Source: a virus
DNA length: 39,931 nucleotides
Virus record (IMG/VR): IMGVR_UViG_3300033571_010871
Location: 1 to 39,931 of that record
Reading direction: 5' to 3' (one strand)
Shown one piece after another: positions 14,013 to 22,898 of this stretch (the stretch's first letter is position 1; every line of letters starts with the position of its first letter). The notes below the pieces were generated by a model, which worked only from the letters and a program-made list of their open reading frames with translations, made no database searches and was not told the DNA's origin. The translations under genes were made by a program, and so were the position numbers.

Positions 14013-14528
14013 ATGGCTTCCCGACAGATACGACCCATCCGGGTCGAAGGCAATATCGCTTACGTTCCGCTGACTCGGGGATATGAGGCAATTATCGACG
14101 CCGCAGACGTGCCATTAGTGGCCGAGCATTCATGGTTCTCCGTTGTGCAAGACCATGCCGTTTATGCGGTTCGGCGCGTGCCCGGTGTAACCGGGCGTGG
14201 TTCAAAGGTGTCAATGCATCGGCAGATCATGATGCCAGGCCAAACGCAGCAAGTGGATCACATTAACCTTAACGGGTTGGACAATCGCCGCGCAAACATG
14301 CGTCTGTGTTCTGCCGCAGAGAACGCAAGAAATCGGCGCAAAAGTGCGGCCAACACTTCGGGCCTCAAGGGGGTTTGCTGGAACAAAGCTTCGAAGAAGT
14401 GGCAGGCCGGGATTAGGTGTGACGGCAAGACATTCCACTTGGGCCTTTACGATACACCTGATGATGCCCACGCAGCTTACGCCAAGGCAAGCGCTGCGAG
14501 GCACGGCGATTTCGGGAGGGTGGCATAA
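14013..14528 (+). CDS. HNH endonuclease with AP2 domain (copy 1)
   Basis: 171 aa. N-terminal part 'IRPIRVEGNIAYVPLTRGYE'; HNH core 'SMHRQIMM...QQVDHINLNG' with 'NRRANMRLCSAAENARNRRK' (about 68-110); C-terminal AP2 DNA-binding domain 'GLKGVCWNKASKKWQAGIR' to 'LGLYDTPDDAHAAYAKA' (about 115-165). This is a free-standing homing-type endonuclease. GAGGAT precedes the ATG at 14013. It separates the gp4/needle genes from gp10 and is related to the leftward copy at 22289-22798. The gp10-like gene starts at its stop codon (TAATG). Confidence 0.9.
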   Translation: MASRQIRPIRVEGNIAYVPLTRGYEAIIDAADVPLVAEHSWFSVVQDHAVYAVRRVPGVTGRGSKVSMHRQIMMPGQTQQVDHINLNGLDNRRANMRLCSAAENARNRRKSAANTSGLKGVCWNKASKKWQAGIRCDGKTFHLGLYDTPDDAHAAYAKASAARHGDFGRVA

Positions 14529-15931
14529 TGACGGCAATCCCAATTCTCAGCGGGATTGCAGCCGACGGCGCGGACTTTGCCACGTCTTTCCCGATGAACC
14601 TTGTTCCTGTCGCAAAGCAAACGGGCATTTCAGAGGGGTTTCTTCGCCCGGCTGAGGGCATTATCACGCTTGCGGACGGCGGCGGCGCAGGGCGGGGCGG
14701 CACGCAATGGCGCAGCGAGCAATACAGGGTCATCGGCAACTCTTTTGTAAAGGTAGCGCAGAACGGAACCATTACATCGTATGGGCCGATTGATGGCTTG
14801 GACTTTTGCACCTTCACGGCCAGCTTCGATTATCTGGCGATCAACGGCGGCGGTAAGCTTTACCTGTTCAACGGAGCGACGCTGACACAAGTTACGGATG
14901 TTGATCTCGGCACATCGCTGGATGTGGAATGGATCAACGGCTATTTCTTTTCGACCGATGGGCAGTCTATCGTCAATAGTTCGCTGCTGGACCCGTTTTC
15001 GTGGAACTCTTTGGATTATGCCTCAAGCGAGGCAAGCCCAGACCCCGTTCTGGCATTGCAGGCAATCCGCAACGAGCTGTACGCGGTGAACCGGAGCACA
15101 ATCGAGGTTTTCGGCGCGGTATCAAACCCCGGAAGCGGATTCCCCTTCCAGCGGATACAGGGCGCGCAGATCATGAAAGGCGCGGTCGGGTCGCGCGCCT
15201 GCACGGTCTTTGCGCAGACGCTGGCATTCCTGGGCGGGGGCGAGAATGACCCCCCCGGCGTCTGGATTGCGTCTGGCGGGACGGCGGAACGGCTTTCCAC
15301 CCGCGATATCGAAAACATTCTTCGCCAGTATAGTGAGACGCAGATTGCCAGTGCCGTTCTGGAAAGCCGCGTGGACCGGGTGCACGAGTTTCTTTATGTG
15401 CATTTGCCGGATCAAACATTGGTATTCGACGCAGCGGGAACAAAGGCTGCGGGTTCGCCGGTCTGGTTTATTCTGCGGTCGGGTGCGATACCCGGCGGAT
15501 ACCGGGCGCGCGGGTTTGTCTGGTGCTATGGCCGGTGGAACGTCGCGGACCCGTTCGGGACAAAGATCGGCTATCTGTCGGATGATGTCGGGTCGCACTA
15601 TGGCGATGTCGTTATTTGGCAATTTGCAACACCGGTCATTTATGGGGAAGGTCGCGGGGTCCAGGTGCATGAATTGGAGCTTGTCGCCCTGGCAGGGACT
15701 ATTGCGATTGGCGATGATCCGGTCATTTCCGCCGAATACAGCACAGATGGCGCGGTGTGGTCGCAACCCAAGTATGTTCGGGCGGGACGCAGGGGCGAAC
15801 GCAACAAGAGGCTAGTTTGGACGCGGCAGGGGCAATTCCGGCACTGGCGGGTCTATAGGTTCGGCGGCGACAGCCGGGCGCACTTGGCATTTGCACGGCT
15901 TGAGGCCCAGATGGAAGGGCTTGCGCTATGA
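14528..15931 (+). CDS. Packaged DNA stabilisation / tail hub protein (P22 gp10-like)
   Basis: 467 aa, against 472 in P22. Family-like blocks are 'NLVPVAKQTGISEGFLRPAE', 'FTASFDYLAINGGGKLYLFN', 'FFSTDGQSIVNSSLLDPFSW', 'LYAVNRSTIEVFGAVSNPGS' and 'GERNKRLVWTRQGQFRHWRV', a β-propeller-like repeat pattern. Six copies form the tail hub under the gp4 ring and hold DNA in. The ATG overlaps the HNH gene's stop (TAATG), so the HNH gene has been fitted in without breaking the operon. Confidence 0.9.
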   Translation: MTAIPILSGIAADGADFATSFPMNLVPVAKQTGISEGFLRPAEGIITLADGGGAGRGGTQWRSEQYRVIGNSFVKVAQNGTITSYGPIDGLDFCTFTASFDYLAINGGGKLYLFNGATLTQVTDVDLGTSLDVEWINGYFFSTDGQSIVNSSLLDPFSWNSLDYASSEASPDPVLALQAIRNELYAVNRSTIEVFGAVSNPGSGFPFQRIQGAQIMKGAVGSRACTVFAQTLAFLGGGENDPPGVWIASGGTAERLSTRDIENILRQYSETQIASAVLESRVDRVHEFLYVHLPDQTLVFDAAGTKAAGSPVWFILRSGAIPGGYRARGFVWCYGRWNVADPFGTKIGYLSDDVGSHYGDVVIWQFATPVIYGEGRGVQVHELELVALAGTIAIGDDPVISAEYSTDGAVWSQPKYVRAGRRGERNKRLVWTRQGQFRHWRVYRFGGDSRAHLAFARLEAQMEGLAL

Positions 15932-16290
15932 CGGTGCAACTGCCAAACCGCGATGCGCTGTCAAAGGTTGCGGGCGGGGATCAGCGCACAATCCGGTTCT
16001 TTGAGGAACTGACGGGCGCAGCCAATGCCAGCACGGACGCTTTGACCGGGGCCAGTTTTGGCGGCGTCGGCACGCTGGCATTCGTGCGGCGGATCGCGGC
16101 GGCGCAGTCCTTGATTGCGGGGACCGATTACGCGGGAACCGATCTGCAATATGCAGGGTTTCGGTCGAATGGCACCACCTTTGTTGCGACGACAAGCGCG
16201 GCAGCTTTGGAAGGGCTTTGGAAGGCGCTAGGCACGGCGATTCCGACCGGGGGCGATTTTGCCTACACCATTGCCTTGCGGATATCCTGA
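15928..16290 (+). CDS. Virion-associated hypothetical protein (120 aa)
   Basis: 120 aa. It starts 'QLPNRDALSKVAGGDQRTIR' and 'FFEELTGAANASTDAL', a beginning often seen in small phage structural proteins near tail genes, and ends with a Gly/Ala/Thr-rich β-like half. Its position after gp10 is where P22 carries the needle gene 26, but no coiled coil is evident. ATGA overlap with gp10. The exact role is unknown. Confidence 0.65.
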   Translation: MTVQLPNRDALSKVAGGDQRTIRFFEELTGAANASTDALTGASFGGVGTLAFVRRIAAAQSLIAGTDYAGTDLQYAGFRSNGTTFVATTSAAALEGLWKALGTAIPTGGDFAYTIALRIS

Positions 16291-16297
16291 TTAGCCG

Positions 16298-16326
16298 TTG
16301 CCGGTCGATAGCTTTTAAGCTATGGT
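16298..16326 (+). promoter_or_regulatory. Possible internal late promoter with palindrome
   Basis: TTGCCG (16298-16303) and TATGGT (16321-16326) are 17 bases apart. The spacer holds an inverted repeat, ATAGCTT-TT-AAGCTAT (16308-16323). It lies in an 87-base gap, one of few in the late block. Weak -35; the promoter is unproven. Confidence 0.35.
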
Positions 16327-16377
16327 CATTCTGCTGTGTAATCCGCGCCCGCCAGCAAGCGCGTTCACCTGAACGGG

Positions 16378-16827
16378 GTGACTTTGGATTACGCAGGCAT
16401 CCTGGAAGATCGGCTAGATAAGCTGGGCCTGCCCGACCCGGCCCATAATTGGCTGATGGACGTTTGGCACGCATGGCAGGTGCTTGATGATGCCGCCGAT
16501 GGAACGAGCGGCAATCGCGCGCTGGCCGAAGATGTGACAATGGCCCTGTTTGTGCGGATGCCGCTAAATGCTTTTTGGCAGGCCAATGCCGGTGCCTTGG
16601 TTCCAATGCTGGCGCTGCAGATCACCAAATGGAAAGCGGCGAATGCGGCAGAAACGGAAGGGCGGGCCGATGCCCGGTCCTATATGTGGCGCTCTGGATA
16701 TTATGATCTTGTCGCGGCGGTCTGTCTGCTTTGCGGCAAGGACCATGAGGCTTTGGCCGCGCTGTCGATCTACGGCGAAACTTTTGAAGAATATCAGGGG
16801 GAGTTCCCATGCCAGCCCCAGCAATAG
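16378..16827 (+). CDS. Hypothetical protein preceding ejection genes (gp14 position)
   Basis: 149 aa, helical and acidic, with 'VWHAWQVLDDAADGTSGNRA' and 'SGYYDLVAAVCLLCGKDHEA'. The GTG start at 16378 has only a weak site; TTG at 16384 is an alternative. In P22 the gene before the ejection proteins is 14, a head-assembly factor; the position matches but I cannot see sequence similarity. It overlaps the next gene by 19 bases. Confidence 0.6.
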   Translation: MTLDYAGILEDRLDKLGLPDPAHNWLMDVWHAWQVLDDAADGTSGNRALAEDVTMALFVRMPLNAFWQANAGALVPMLALQITKWKAANAAETEGRADARSYMWRSGYYDLVAAVCLLCGKDHEALAALSIYGETFEEYQGEFPCQPQQ

Positions 16828-17762
16828 GCGGCGCAATCGCGTCAATCGGCGGGTCTCTGCTTTCGGGTGGGTCAAGGCGGCGTGCCGCCAAGCGCGCGCA
16901 GGCGGCGTTGCAGCAGGGCAATGCGAGCGCACGGGATGCCATGCTCCCGGCTATCCAGGGGGCCACTGACGCGCGGCTAGCGGGGCTGACAGACGCCAGA
17001 GGGCGCATAGACGCAGCAACGCAAGCGCGGCTTGGCGGTTTCGATGAGGCGCGGGCGGCGGAATCGGCGGGGATCGGGCGCATCCGCGATCTGTTGAACC
17101 CGTATATCACCAGCGGGCAGCAAGGGCTGTCAGGCCTGGTTGCCCTGATGGGCCTGAACGGCGCGCAGGCGCAGACGGACGCAATCGGCGGGATCAAGAC
17201 GGGCGGTCAGTTCACCGAACTGGCGCGGCAACAGGAAGAGGCGTTGCTTGCCAATGCCAGCGCGACCGGAGGGCTTCGCGGGGGCCGCACGCAGGATGCG
17301 CTGGCGTCTTCACGGGTGAACCTGTTGCAAGGTCTGATTGACAAGCAGTTGGCCGGGCTTGGCGGGCTGGCGGCAATGGGCGGAAACGCGGCGAATAACC
17401 TTTCCGGCTTTGAAGAGAACAATACGAGAGCGATGTCGGGACTCGCAATGGGGCGGGGAGACGCAATGGCTCAAGGCCAATTGTCACAGGCTGATCTGGA
17501 CCGGCTTGTCGGCGAAACGCGGGCGCAAGGGCTGCTCGGGGCCGGGCAGGTCAATTCGGATTACTTCCTGAATAATGGGTCTATCGCGGCAGGCGGCGCA
17601 TTGGCCAAGGGGCAGGCAAATGCGCAGATGTTCGGCGGTATCGCGCAGGGGATCGGCAGTGTGTTTGGCGGTATGGCCCCGGTAAATATGGGGCCAGGCT
17701 CTGCGGCAAAGCCCGCTTTTGGCGGGTTCTTTGGTAACTTCGGCTTTCCGGGGGCGCGGTGA
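16809..17762 (+). CDS. DNA ejection protein (P22 gp7-like)
   Basis: 317 aa. It begins with a Gly/Ser-rich hydrophobic stretch ('AIGGAIASIGGSLLSGGSRR'), then long Ala/Gln helices, 'GQQGLSGLVALMGLNGAQAQ' and repeated Gly-rich segments to the C-terminus. This matches the gp7 class of proteins carried in the head and ejected to help DNA cross the envelope. It is followed by two more ejection candidates in the P22 order 7-20-16. The call rests on composition and order. Confidence 0.75.
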   Translation: MPAPAIGGAIASIGGSLLSGGSRRRAAKRAQAALQQGNASARDAMLPAIQGATDARLAGLTDARGRIDAATQARLGGFDEARAAESAGIGRIRDLLNPYITSGQQGLSGLVALMGLNGAQAQTDAIGGIKTGGQFTELARQQEEALLANASATGGLRGGRTQDALASSRVNLLQGLIDKQLAGLGGLAAMGGNAANNLSGFEENNTRAMSGLAMGRGDAMAQGQLSQADLDRLVGETRAQGLLGAGQVNSDYFLNNGSIAAGGALAKGQANAQMFGGIAQGIGSVFGGMAPVNMGPGSAAKPAFGGFFGNFGFPGAR

Positions 17763-19135
17763 TGGCTGAATTTGGATTGCAGATGCCGCAAATGCCGGAC
17801 TTCACATTCCAGGCCCCGGATGTGGGCGGGATGGCTTTGGACGGCTTCTATGCCGCGCAAGACAATGTGCGGGCAAACCAGAACGCGGGGCTTCTGCAGA
17901 ACGCGGATCGTCGCCAGGATGTGCGGCTTGGCATGGACCAGCAAGACGCGGCTATGCGGCAAACGCAATTCACCCAGGAACAGCAAGACCGGGTGGCGAT
18001 GATCACCCGCGCCAAGGAAGCACAGGCCGCCTTTGCAGAGTTTTACGACAAGATTGATGATGGCACCGCTTCGGCGGCGGACATCGCGCAGCTTACTGCG
18101 GCCTACCCCGAATTGTCTGAGAGCGTGAAGCAAACAATGGACGGTTTGGCGCAGGAGCAAAAGGCGACCTATTCCGGCCTGATCTTTCAGTCGGCATCAG
18201 CCTTGAAGCTTGGAAAGCCAGAAATGGCCGCAAAGCTGTTTGAGGATTATGCGGCGGCGGCCGAAAACAGCGGGCAGACGGATGTTGCCGCGCTTTCGCG
18301 GGCGATGGCCGAAACGGCGCGGCAAGACCCGGCGGCGGCACTTGGAACGCTTGGGGTCTTTGCGCAGTCGCTTGACCCTGAGATCAATACGGCGGTGTTT
18401 GGGGAAGGCAAGGCGGAAGGCCCGCTTTCGCCCCAAGGGAAGCTGAAAGCGGACCTTGACGCGGGCCGGATTACGCAAGCGCAGTTTGACGAAGCAAGCA
18501 AGCCATCGCAGCCATTGGTGAACGTGAATACCGGCGGCAACAGCGAAATAGGTACAATCCCGCAGGGTTATGAATTGGTCACGGACCCGACAACCGGCGC
18601 GCGTTCAATGCGCCCGATCTCAGGTGGCCCCGAGGACATGACGGCCAAGACGGCGGCGCGTGAGGATAGCGCGGTCGCTAACGCCAGCATTGTCAAGGAA
18701 AGCATTGCGCAGGCCCGGACCTTGGCCGTGAATGAGGATGGATTTTTTCCATCAACTGGATTGGTGGGCAAAAGGCTGCGCGAAGTGGGCGGGACCGCAG
18801 CAAATGATCTGCGCAGTTCTATTGAATCTATCACGGGAAATATCGCCTTTGACCGGCTGCAAAAGATGCGCGAAGAAAGCCCGACTGGCGGTGCCTTGGG
18901 TGCGGTTTCCGACACTGAAATGCGGCTTCTTTCCAGCACCATAGCAAGTCTGGACCAATCGACTACTCGTGAGTTGTTCCTGACAAACCTTGCGCGCGTC
19001 GAGGCGGTCTATGACGAAATCATAAGGAAGTTTTCCGCTTACCCGGCGGCGGGCAGTCCAGATTCGCAGCCGTCAACGGGGGTGGGGGGGCTTGATCCTG
19101 TTGCCGCCGCTGCTGCCGATGCCGCCAAATACTGA
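17762..19135 (+). CDS. DNA ejection protein (gp20-like)
   Basis: 457 aa, Ala/Gln-rich and helical. The C-terminal third has a pattern common in phage internal virion proteins: 'DLRSSIESITGNIAFDRLQK' then 'MREESPTGGALGAVSDTEMR'. The ATG at 17762 shares a base with the previous stop; GTG 17759 would add one residue. In P22-type phages such proteins exit with the DNA to form a conduit across the periplasm. Confidence 0.72.
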   Translation: MAEFGLQMPQMPDFTFQAPDVGGMALDGFYAAQDNVRANQNAGLLQNADRRQDVRLGMDQQDAAMRQTQFTQEQQDRVAMITRAKEAQAAFAEFYDKIDDGTASAADIAQLTAAYPELSESVKQTMDGLAQEQKATYSGLIFQSASALKLGKPEMAAKLFEDYAAAAENSGQTDVAALSRAMAETARQDPAAALGTLGVFAQSLDPEINTAVFGEGKAEGPLSPQGKLKADLDAGRITQAQFDEASKPSQPLVNVNTGGNSEIGTIPQGYELVTDPTTGARSMRPISGGPEDMTAKTAAREDSAVANASIVKESIAQARTLAVNEDGFFPSTGLVGKRLREVGGTAANDLRSSIESITGNIAFDRLQKMREESPTGGALGAVSDTEMRLLSSTIASLDQSTTRELFLTNLARVEAVYDEIIRKFSAYPAAGSPDSQPSTGVGGLDPVAAAAADAAKY

Positions 19136-19277
19136 GGAGATAATGGGCTGTGATCTTTAGGCCAAAATACCAGAACACTGCAGACGACATCATCGTCATG
19201 GCAAAATCGCCGGTGATCGTATGGAACGCCGCGACAATGAGGCCGATGACAACCCAATTGGCAAGAACAATGAACAT
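19020..19277 (-). CDS. Possible antisense membrane protein gene (uncertain)
   Basis: 85 aa if started at ATG 19277. It has two hydrophobic segments ('MFIVLANWVVIGLIVAAF' and 'MTMMSSAVFWYFGLKI') followed by a basic Arg/Gln run and a Pro-rich tail. It fills the only large gap (19136-19305) in the ejection-gene cluster and its 3' end runs antisense into the preceding gene. No ribosome site is visible. On the + strand the same gap offers a GAGGAG site followed by a five-codon ORF. Confidence 0.3.
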   Translation of the reverse strand: MFIVLANWVVIGLIVAAFHTITGDFAMTMMSSAVFWYFGLKITAHYLLSIWRHRQQRRQQDQAPPPPLTAANLDCPPPGKRKTSL

Positions 19278-19305
19278 CCGGGCAACGTAAGGCAGAAACA
19301 GGCGA

Positions 19306-21648
19306 ATGACAACAACGGCGGAAGAATATCTGGCAAAGGCCGAGCGAGCCAAGGCGGCGGGCGACACCGCAGCCGAAGCCCGGCTGCGCGCCGCTGCTGA
19401 ATATGTACGAAAGCAGCCGCAGCTTTCCGCCGATGAATACAAGGCCAAAGCCGCGCGCGCAAAGGCCGCAGGTGACATGGGCGCGCACGATAGGCTTATG
19501 GCGGCGGCGGATTATACCACCAATCAAGCGGACAGGTCGGGCGCTCTGTATGCTATCCCGCCCCGTGCCGACGCGCCAGGTTACGCGCCGCCGCCACCAA
19601 AGCCAGACACATGGACCGACACGGCGGGCGCTATGATGGAGGGGCCTATATCGGCCCTTGGTGGCTTTGCCGGGGGCATTGCAGGTGGGCGGTCGCCATC
19701 GCGCGAATATTTAGCGGAACAGGGCTTTTCGGGGCCTGTGCTGACTGGCTTGGGCGCGATAGGCGATGTCGGTGGCGCGGTGCTCTCCGGCCTTGGCACA
19801 GGCATCGCTGGCGGCATCGGGCTGGCGACAGAGATGGTGCCAGGGCAAAGCCCCCAGCAAGAGGGCAGACTTGGCCGTGATTTGCTCGGCATGACGATGT
19901 TTGCCGTGCCGGAACTTGCGGGCGTGTCGTCCGTTGCGGGGCGCGCGGCGTCTGCAACAGGCGGCGCGGCGAGGGTCGCAGATGCATTGCCTGGCCCCCT
20001 ATCGGCGGCGGCGGTGCGAGAGGCCCCGTTTGCGCCCGCTGTGCGCGCCGCTGTGCCTGCCGCCAAGGCGCTGACCGAAGCGGAAGTGCAGGCGCTGGCG
20101 GCAAAGGCCGGGCGCGGTGGCATGGGCGCGGTGCGCGCGCAGGAGCAACTTGCCCAAGAAGCGAAGGTGAATCTGACCGCCAAAGCGGCGGCGGATCGCT
20201 TGGGCATCGACCTGCCCGCCGATGTGTTTTCCGACAATCAGACAGTGCGGGCCACGGCGGGGCTTACCCGGTCTAAGGTTGCCAGCGAAGCCGAAGGCGC
20301 ATGGCGCAACAGCGTCAACGCTGTGCGCGACCGGGCCGACGAAATCATGAAGGAAATGGACGGATCGCCGGATATCGCCAGCGTTTCGGAAAAGGTCAAG
20401 TCATCGCTTCAGGCCACGCAGGCGCAACTAAAAAAGGCGGCGGATGATCTTTACAATGAGGTAGACGCAGCCATTCCGCAAAGCGCGCGGGTGCAGCCTG
20501 ACAACGCGGTCAAGACGCTAAATGCGACAATTACCGATTTGGGCGGAATTGAGGGCCTTAGCGCGCCGGAACGGGGGCTGTTCAACCTTGTGACTGGGAA
20601 AGACCCTGTGACCTATGCGCGGCTCATGCGTGAAAAACGGGCGATTGGCGCGGCGCTGGCAAAGCAACAAAGCACGTATGGCGGCGTAGATGAGGCCATG
20701 CTTAGCCGTCTTTATGGCGCGCTATCGGATGACCAGATGGCGGCAGTCCAGACAATAGGCAGCGAGGAATTGCGCGCCATGCTGCGAAACGCAAACCAGT
20801 TGTTTGCAAAAAAGAAGGCGCTGGAAAAGCGGATCGTCAATGCCTTCGGGCAGGACTTGGACGGTTCGATAGTTTCCAAGTTGCGCGCATCAATCCAGCA
20901 GGGCGCGAAAGGCGATATCGCAAACCTTAACCGGATCATCAAGACCATACCGGAGGATTTGCGCAAGGAAACGGTCGCCACGGCGCTGACCGCGCTAAGC
21001 CGTTCGGCGCGATCTTCGCAACCCGGCTTTGGCCTGACCGAATTTGCCAAGACCTACACTGGCCTGAAGGCGAACGCGCCAGTTTACAACCAGATCGGCA
21101 AAGCCATCGGGCCGGAAGGCATGAAAATGCTGGACGACTTGGCGACGGTTGCCGAACGGGTCAACATCGCAAACGCCAATGTTCTGACGACCGGAAAGGC
21201 CAATCAGGTTGGCTTCAACGCTTCGGGGCTTGCGGGGCGCGTACTGCAATCGACAGGCGGACAGCGGGCGGCGCGGGCGGCGGGTGCTGCGGGCGGCGCG
21301 GTTACGGGCGGGCCTATGGGGGCAATCGCCGGGGCAGAAATGGCAGCGGCGATTACAGCGGGGCGGGCGGACGGTCAGCTTGCGGCGGGCCGGTTGTTTT
21401 CCAGCCCTGAATTTACGCAAGCGGCGGTGGAAGCCGCGCAAGGGGCTGTCACGCCCGCGACCAAGGCCGCGCTGGTTAACTCGCGCCCGTTCCAGTCTTG
21501 GGCGCGGGTGGTCAAGATCAGCAATCCGACAAAATGGCTTGACGGCGCTTTGAATGTGCCCGTGGCGCAGTCGTCTGCCGTGAGTGCCGCGCAATCGAAT
21601 AGCACGCCCTATGATGGCCTGTTTCAGCGCTACGGTGGGCAGAGATGA
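19306..21648 (+). CDS. Large DNA ejection protein (gp16-like)
   Basis: 780 aa. Residues about 5-75 hold two imperfect copies of a motif, 'EEYLAKAERAKAAGD' and 'DEYKAKAARAKAAGD', each followed by a helix ending in 'AAAEY' or 'AAADY'. Then come Gly-rich hydrophobic stretches (about 105-175), long helices, and a Gly/Ala segment near 640-680 that could insert in membranes. Size, composition and place as third in the 7-20-16 order fit the ejected pore-forming protein. It overlaps the lysozyme gene by ATGA. Confidence 0.75.
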   Translation: MTTTAEEYLAKAERAKAAGDTAAEARLRAAAEYVRKQPQLSADEYKAKAARAKAAGDMGAHDRLMAAADYTTNQADRSGALYAIPPRADAPGYAPPPPKPDTWTDTAGAMMEGPISALGGFAGGIAGGRSPSREYLAEQGFSGPVLTGLGAIGDVGGAVLSGLGTGIAGGIGLATEMVPGQSPQQEGRLGRDLLGMTMFAVPELAGVSSVAGRAASATGGAARVADALPGPLSAAAVREAPFAPAVRAAVPAAKALTEAEVQALAAKAGRGGMGAVRAQEQLAQEAKVNLTAKAAADRLGIDLPADVFSDNQTVRATAGLTRSKVASEAEGAWRNSVNAVRDRADEIMKEMDGSPDIASVSEKVKSSLQATQAQLKKAADDLYNEVDAAIPQSARVQPDNAVKTLNATITDLGGIEGLSAPERGLFNLVTGKDPVTYARLMREKRAIGAALAKQQSTYGGVDEAMLSRLYGALSDDQMAAVQTIGSEELRAMLRNANQLFAKKKALEKRIVNAFGQDLDGSIVSKLRASIQQGAKGDIANLNRIIKTIPEDLRKETVATALTALSRSARSSQPGFGLTEFAKTYTGLKANAPVYNQIGKAIGPEGMKMLDDLATVAERVNIANANVLTTGKANQVGFNASGLAGRVLQSTGGQRAARAAGAAGGAVTGGPMGAIAGAEMAAAITAGRADGQLAAGRLFSSPEFTQAAVEAAQGAVTPATKAALVNSRPFQSWARVVKISNPTKWLDGALNVPVAQSSAVSAAQSNSTPYDGLFQRYGGQR

Positions 21649-22286
21649 CCGTTTCCCCCGAATACATCCGCGCAGGCTTGATAGCCCGAGGCATGGCCCC
21701 GCATCATGCGGAAGGCTTTGTGATGAATTTCGGCGATGAAAGCGGGTTTGATCCGGGAATCAATGAAGCCGATCCGATGGTGACAGGGTCGCGTGGAGGC
21801 TTTGGGTTGTATCAGGTCACCGGGCCGCGCCGTGTGGCATTTGAACGGTTCGCCGCCGGACGCGGAAAAGCGGCAAGCGATGTGGATACGCAACTGGACT
21901 TCCTGATGACCGAATTGCGGGGACCGGAGGCAAATGCGGCGAAAGCCATTTTTGCGGCACCGGACGCGCGGTCTGCGGCTATCGCAATTGCTTCGCAGTT
22001 CCTGCGCCCGGCCAAAGCGAACCTCGACAAGCGCGTGGCCAAATATGGCGGCGCTGCGGCCCCGCGCGACCGGCAGGGCGTCGCGCCCATCGCCGCCGCC
22101 TATGTCAACGGGCGCATGACGCCTGAAGATGCCGCGCTGTACGAACAGGGGATGGCGGACGGCACTTTCCCAAAGGTTTCCCGGCGCGCTGATCCCCCCG
22201 CGCCTGAACAACCTGATCCGCTGCAGCCGCTCGCGGATTTGAACCTTCGCCGCTTTCGTTTCGGCAACATGGCAGGAGCCGCATAA
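21645..22286 (+). CDS. Virion-associated lysozyme (phage tail lysozyme domain)
   Basis: 213 aa. The first 120 residues match the phage tail lysozyme family: 'YIRAGLIARGMAPHHAEGFV', 'MNFGDESGFDPGINE' with the probable catalytic Glu in 'DESG', 'GSRGGFGLYQVTGPRR' and 'DVDTQLDFLMTELRGPEANA'. The rest is Pro-rich. Such enzymes cut peptidoglycan locally during DNA entry. Its place directly after the ejection genes supports a role in entry rather than lysis. The antisense HNH gene starts 2 bases after it. Confidence 0.88.
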   Translation: MTVSPEYIRAGLIARGMAPHHAEGFVMNFGDESGFDPGINEADPMVTGSRGGFGLYQVTGPRRVAFERFAAGRGKAASDVDTQLDFLMTELRGPEANAAKAIFAAPDARSAAIAIASQFLRPAKANLDKRVAKYGGAAAPRDRQGVAPIAAAYVNGRMTPEDAALYEQGMADGTFPKVSRRADPPAPEQPDPLQPLADLNLRRFRFGNMAGAA

Positions 22287-22288
22287 TG

Positions 22289-22798
22289 TCAGGAAGTGCG
22301 GCCGAAATCCCCATGCAACTTGGCGCTGGCCTCGGCGTAGGCTTTGGCGGCGGCTTCAATGGTTTCAAAATAGCCCAAATGGTGCGAATCCTTGTCGCTC
22401 ATGATCTGCGCGTGCCATTTGCCGATCCGCTTGTGCCAAACTACGCCCTTTACGCCAGATGCGCTTTTGCGGTTCGGTCTGCGGTTTTTCATATTTTGCG
22501 CTTTGGTAGCCAATCGCAAATTCGCGCGCCGATTGTTCAGCCCGTCCCCATCAATATGGTCCACCTCCTGCCCAGCGGGGGCAGAAGTGATAAGCCGGTG
22601 AAGGCCAAGCGTGGCGATCCCGCTGGTTGCGTAAACCGTCCGAATGTCTCCGCCCCGCGTCTTTTGTTCTTTGGCAATCCAACAGAAACCATCGACGATG
22701 GGAACATCGATCGCGTCAATTACTGCGATGTATCCCTTGGTCAAAGAGACAAAGGCGATATTGCCTTCAATGCGGATCGGGCGTATGTTTTTAGGCAT
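22289..22798 (-). CDS. HNH endonuclease with AP2 domain (copy 2, antisense)
   Basis: 169 aa, clearly related to the protein of 14013-14528: 'NIRPIRIEGNIAFVSLTKGY', 'QEVDHIDGDGLNNRRANLR', then the AP2 part 'GVKGVVWHKRIGKWHAQIMS' and 'HHLGYFETIEAAAKAYAEAS'. It faces against late transcription, between the lysozyme and tailspike genes, which is typical for a mobile gene between virion genes. GAGGAC lies upstream of its ATG. Both catalytic signatures look intact. Confidence 0.9.
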   Translation of the reverse strand: MPKNIRPIRIEGNIAFVSLTKGYIAVIDAIDVPIVDGFCWIAKEQKTRGGDIRTVYATSGIATLGLHRLITSAPAGQEVDHIDGDGLNNRRANLRLATKAQNMKNRRPNRKSASGVKGVVWHKRIGKWHAQIMSDKDSHHLGYFETIEAAAKAYAEASAKLHGDFGRTS

Positions 22799-22821
22799 CT
22801 GGCGGTCCTCTCCGCTGGTTT

Positions 22822-22860
22822 GGGCCGGCTGAGGACTGCAATCCTCCCGGCCCTCTCTTT
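22822..22860 (+). terminator. Rho-independent terminator before the tailspike
   Basis: Stem GGGCCGG (22822-22828) with CCGGCCC (22847-22853) and an inner stem GAGGA/TCCTC, followed by TCTCTTT. It would end or reduce transcription from the structural genes before the tailspike and lysis genes. Confidence 0.65.
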
Positions 22861-22898
22861 ATGCCACGATAAAAGAACTGCGGCAAGGAGCATAACAA

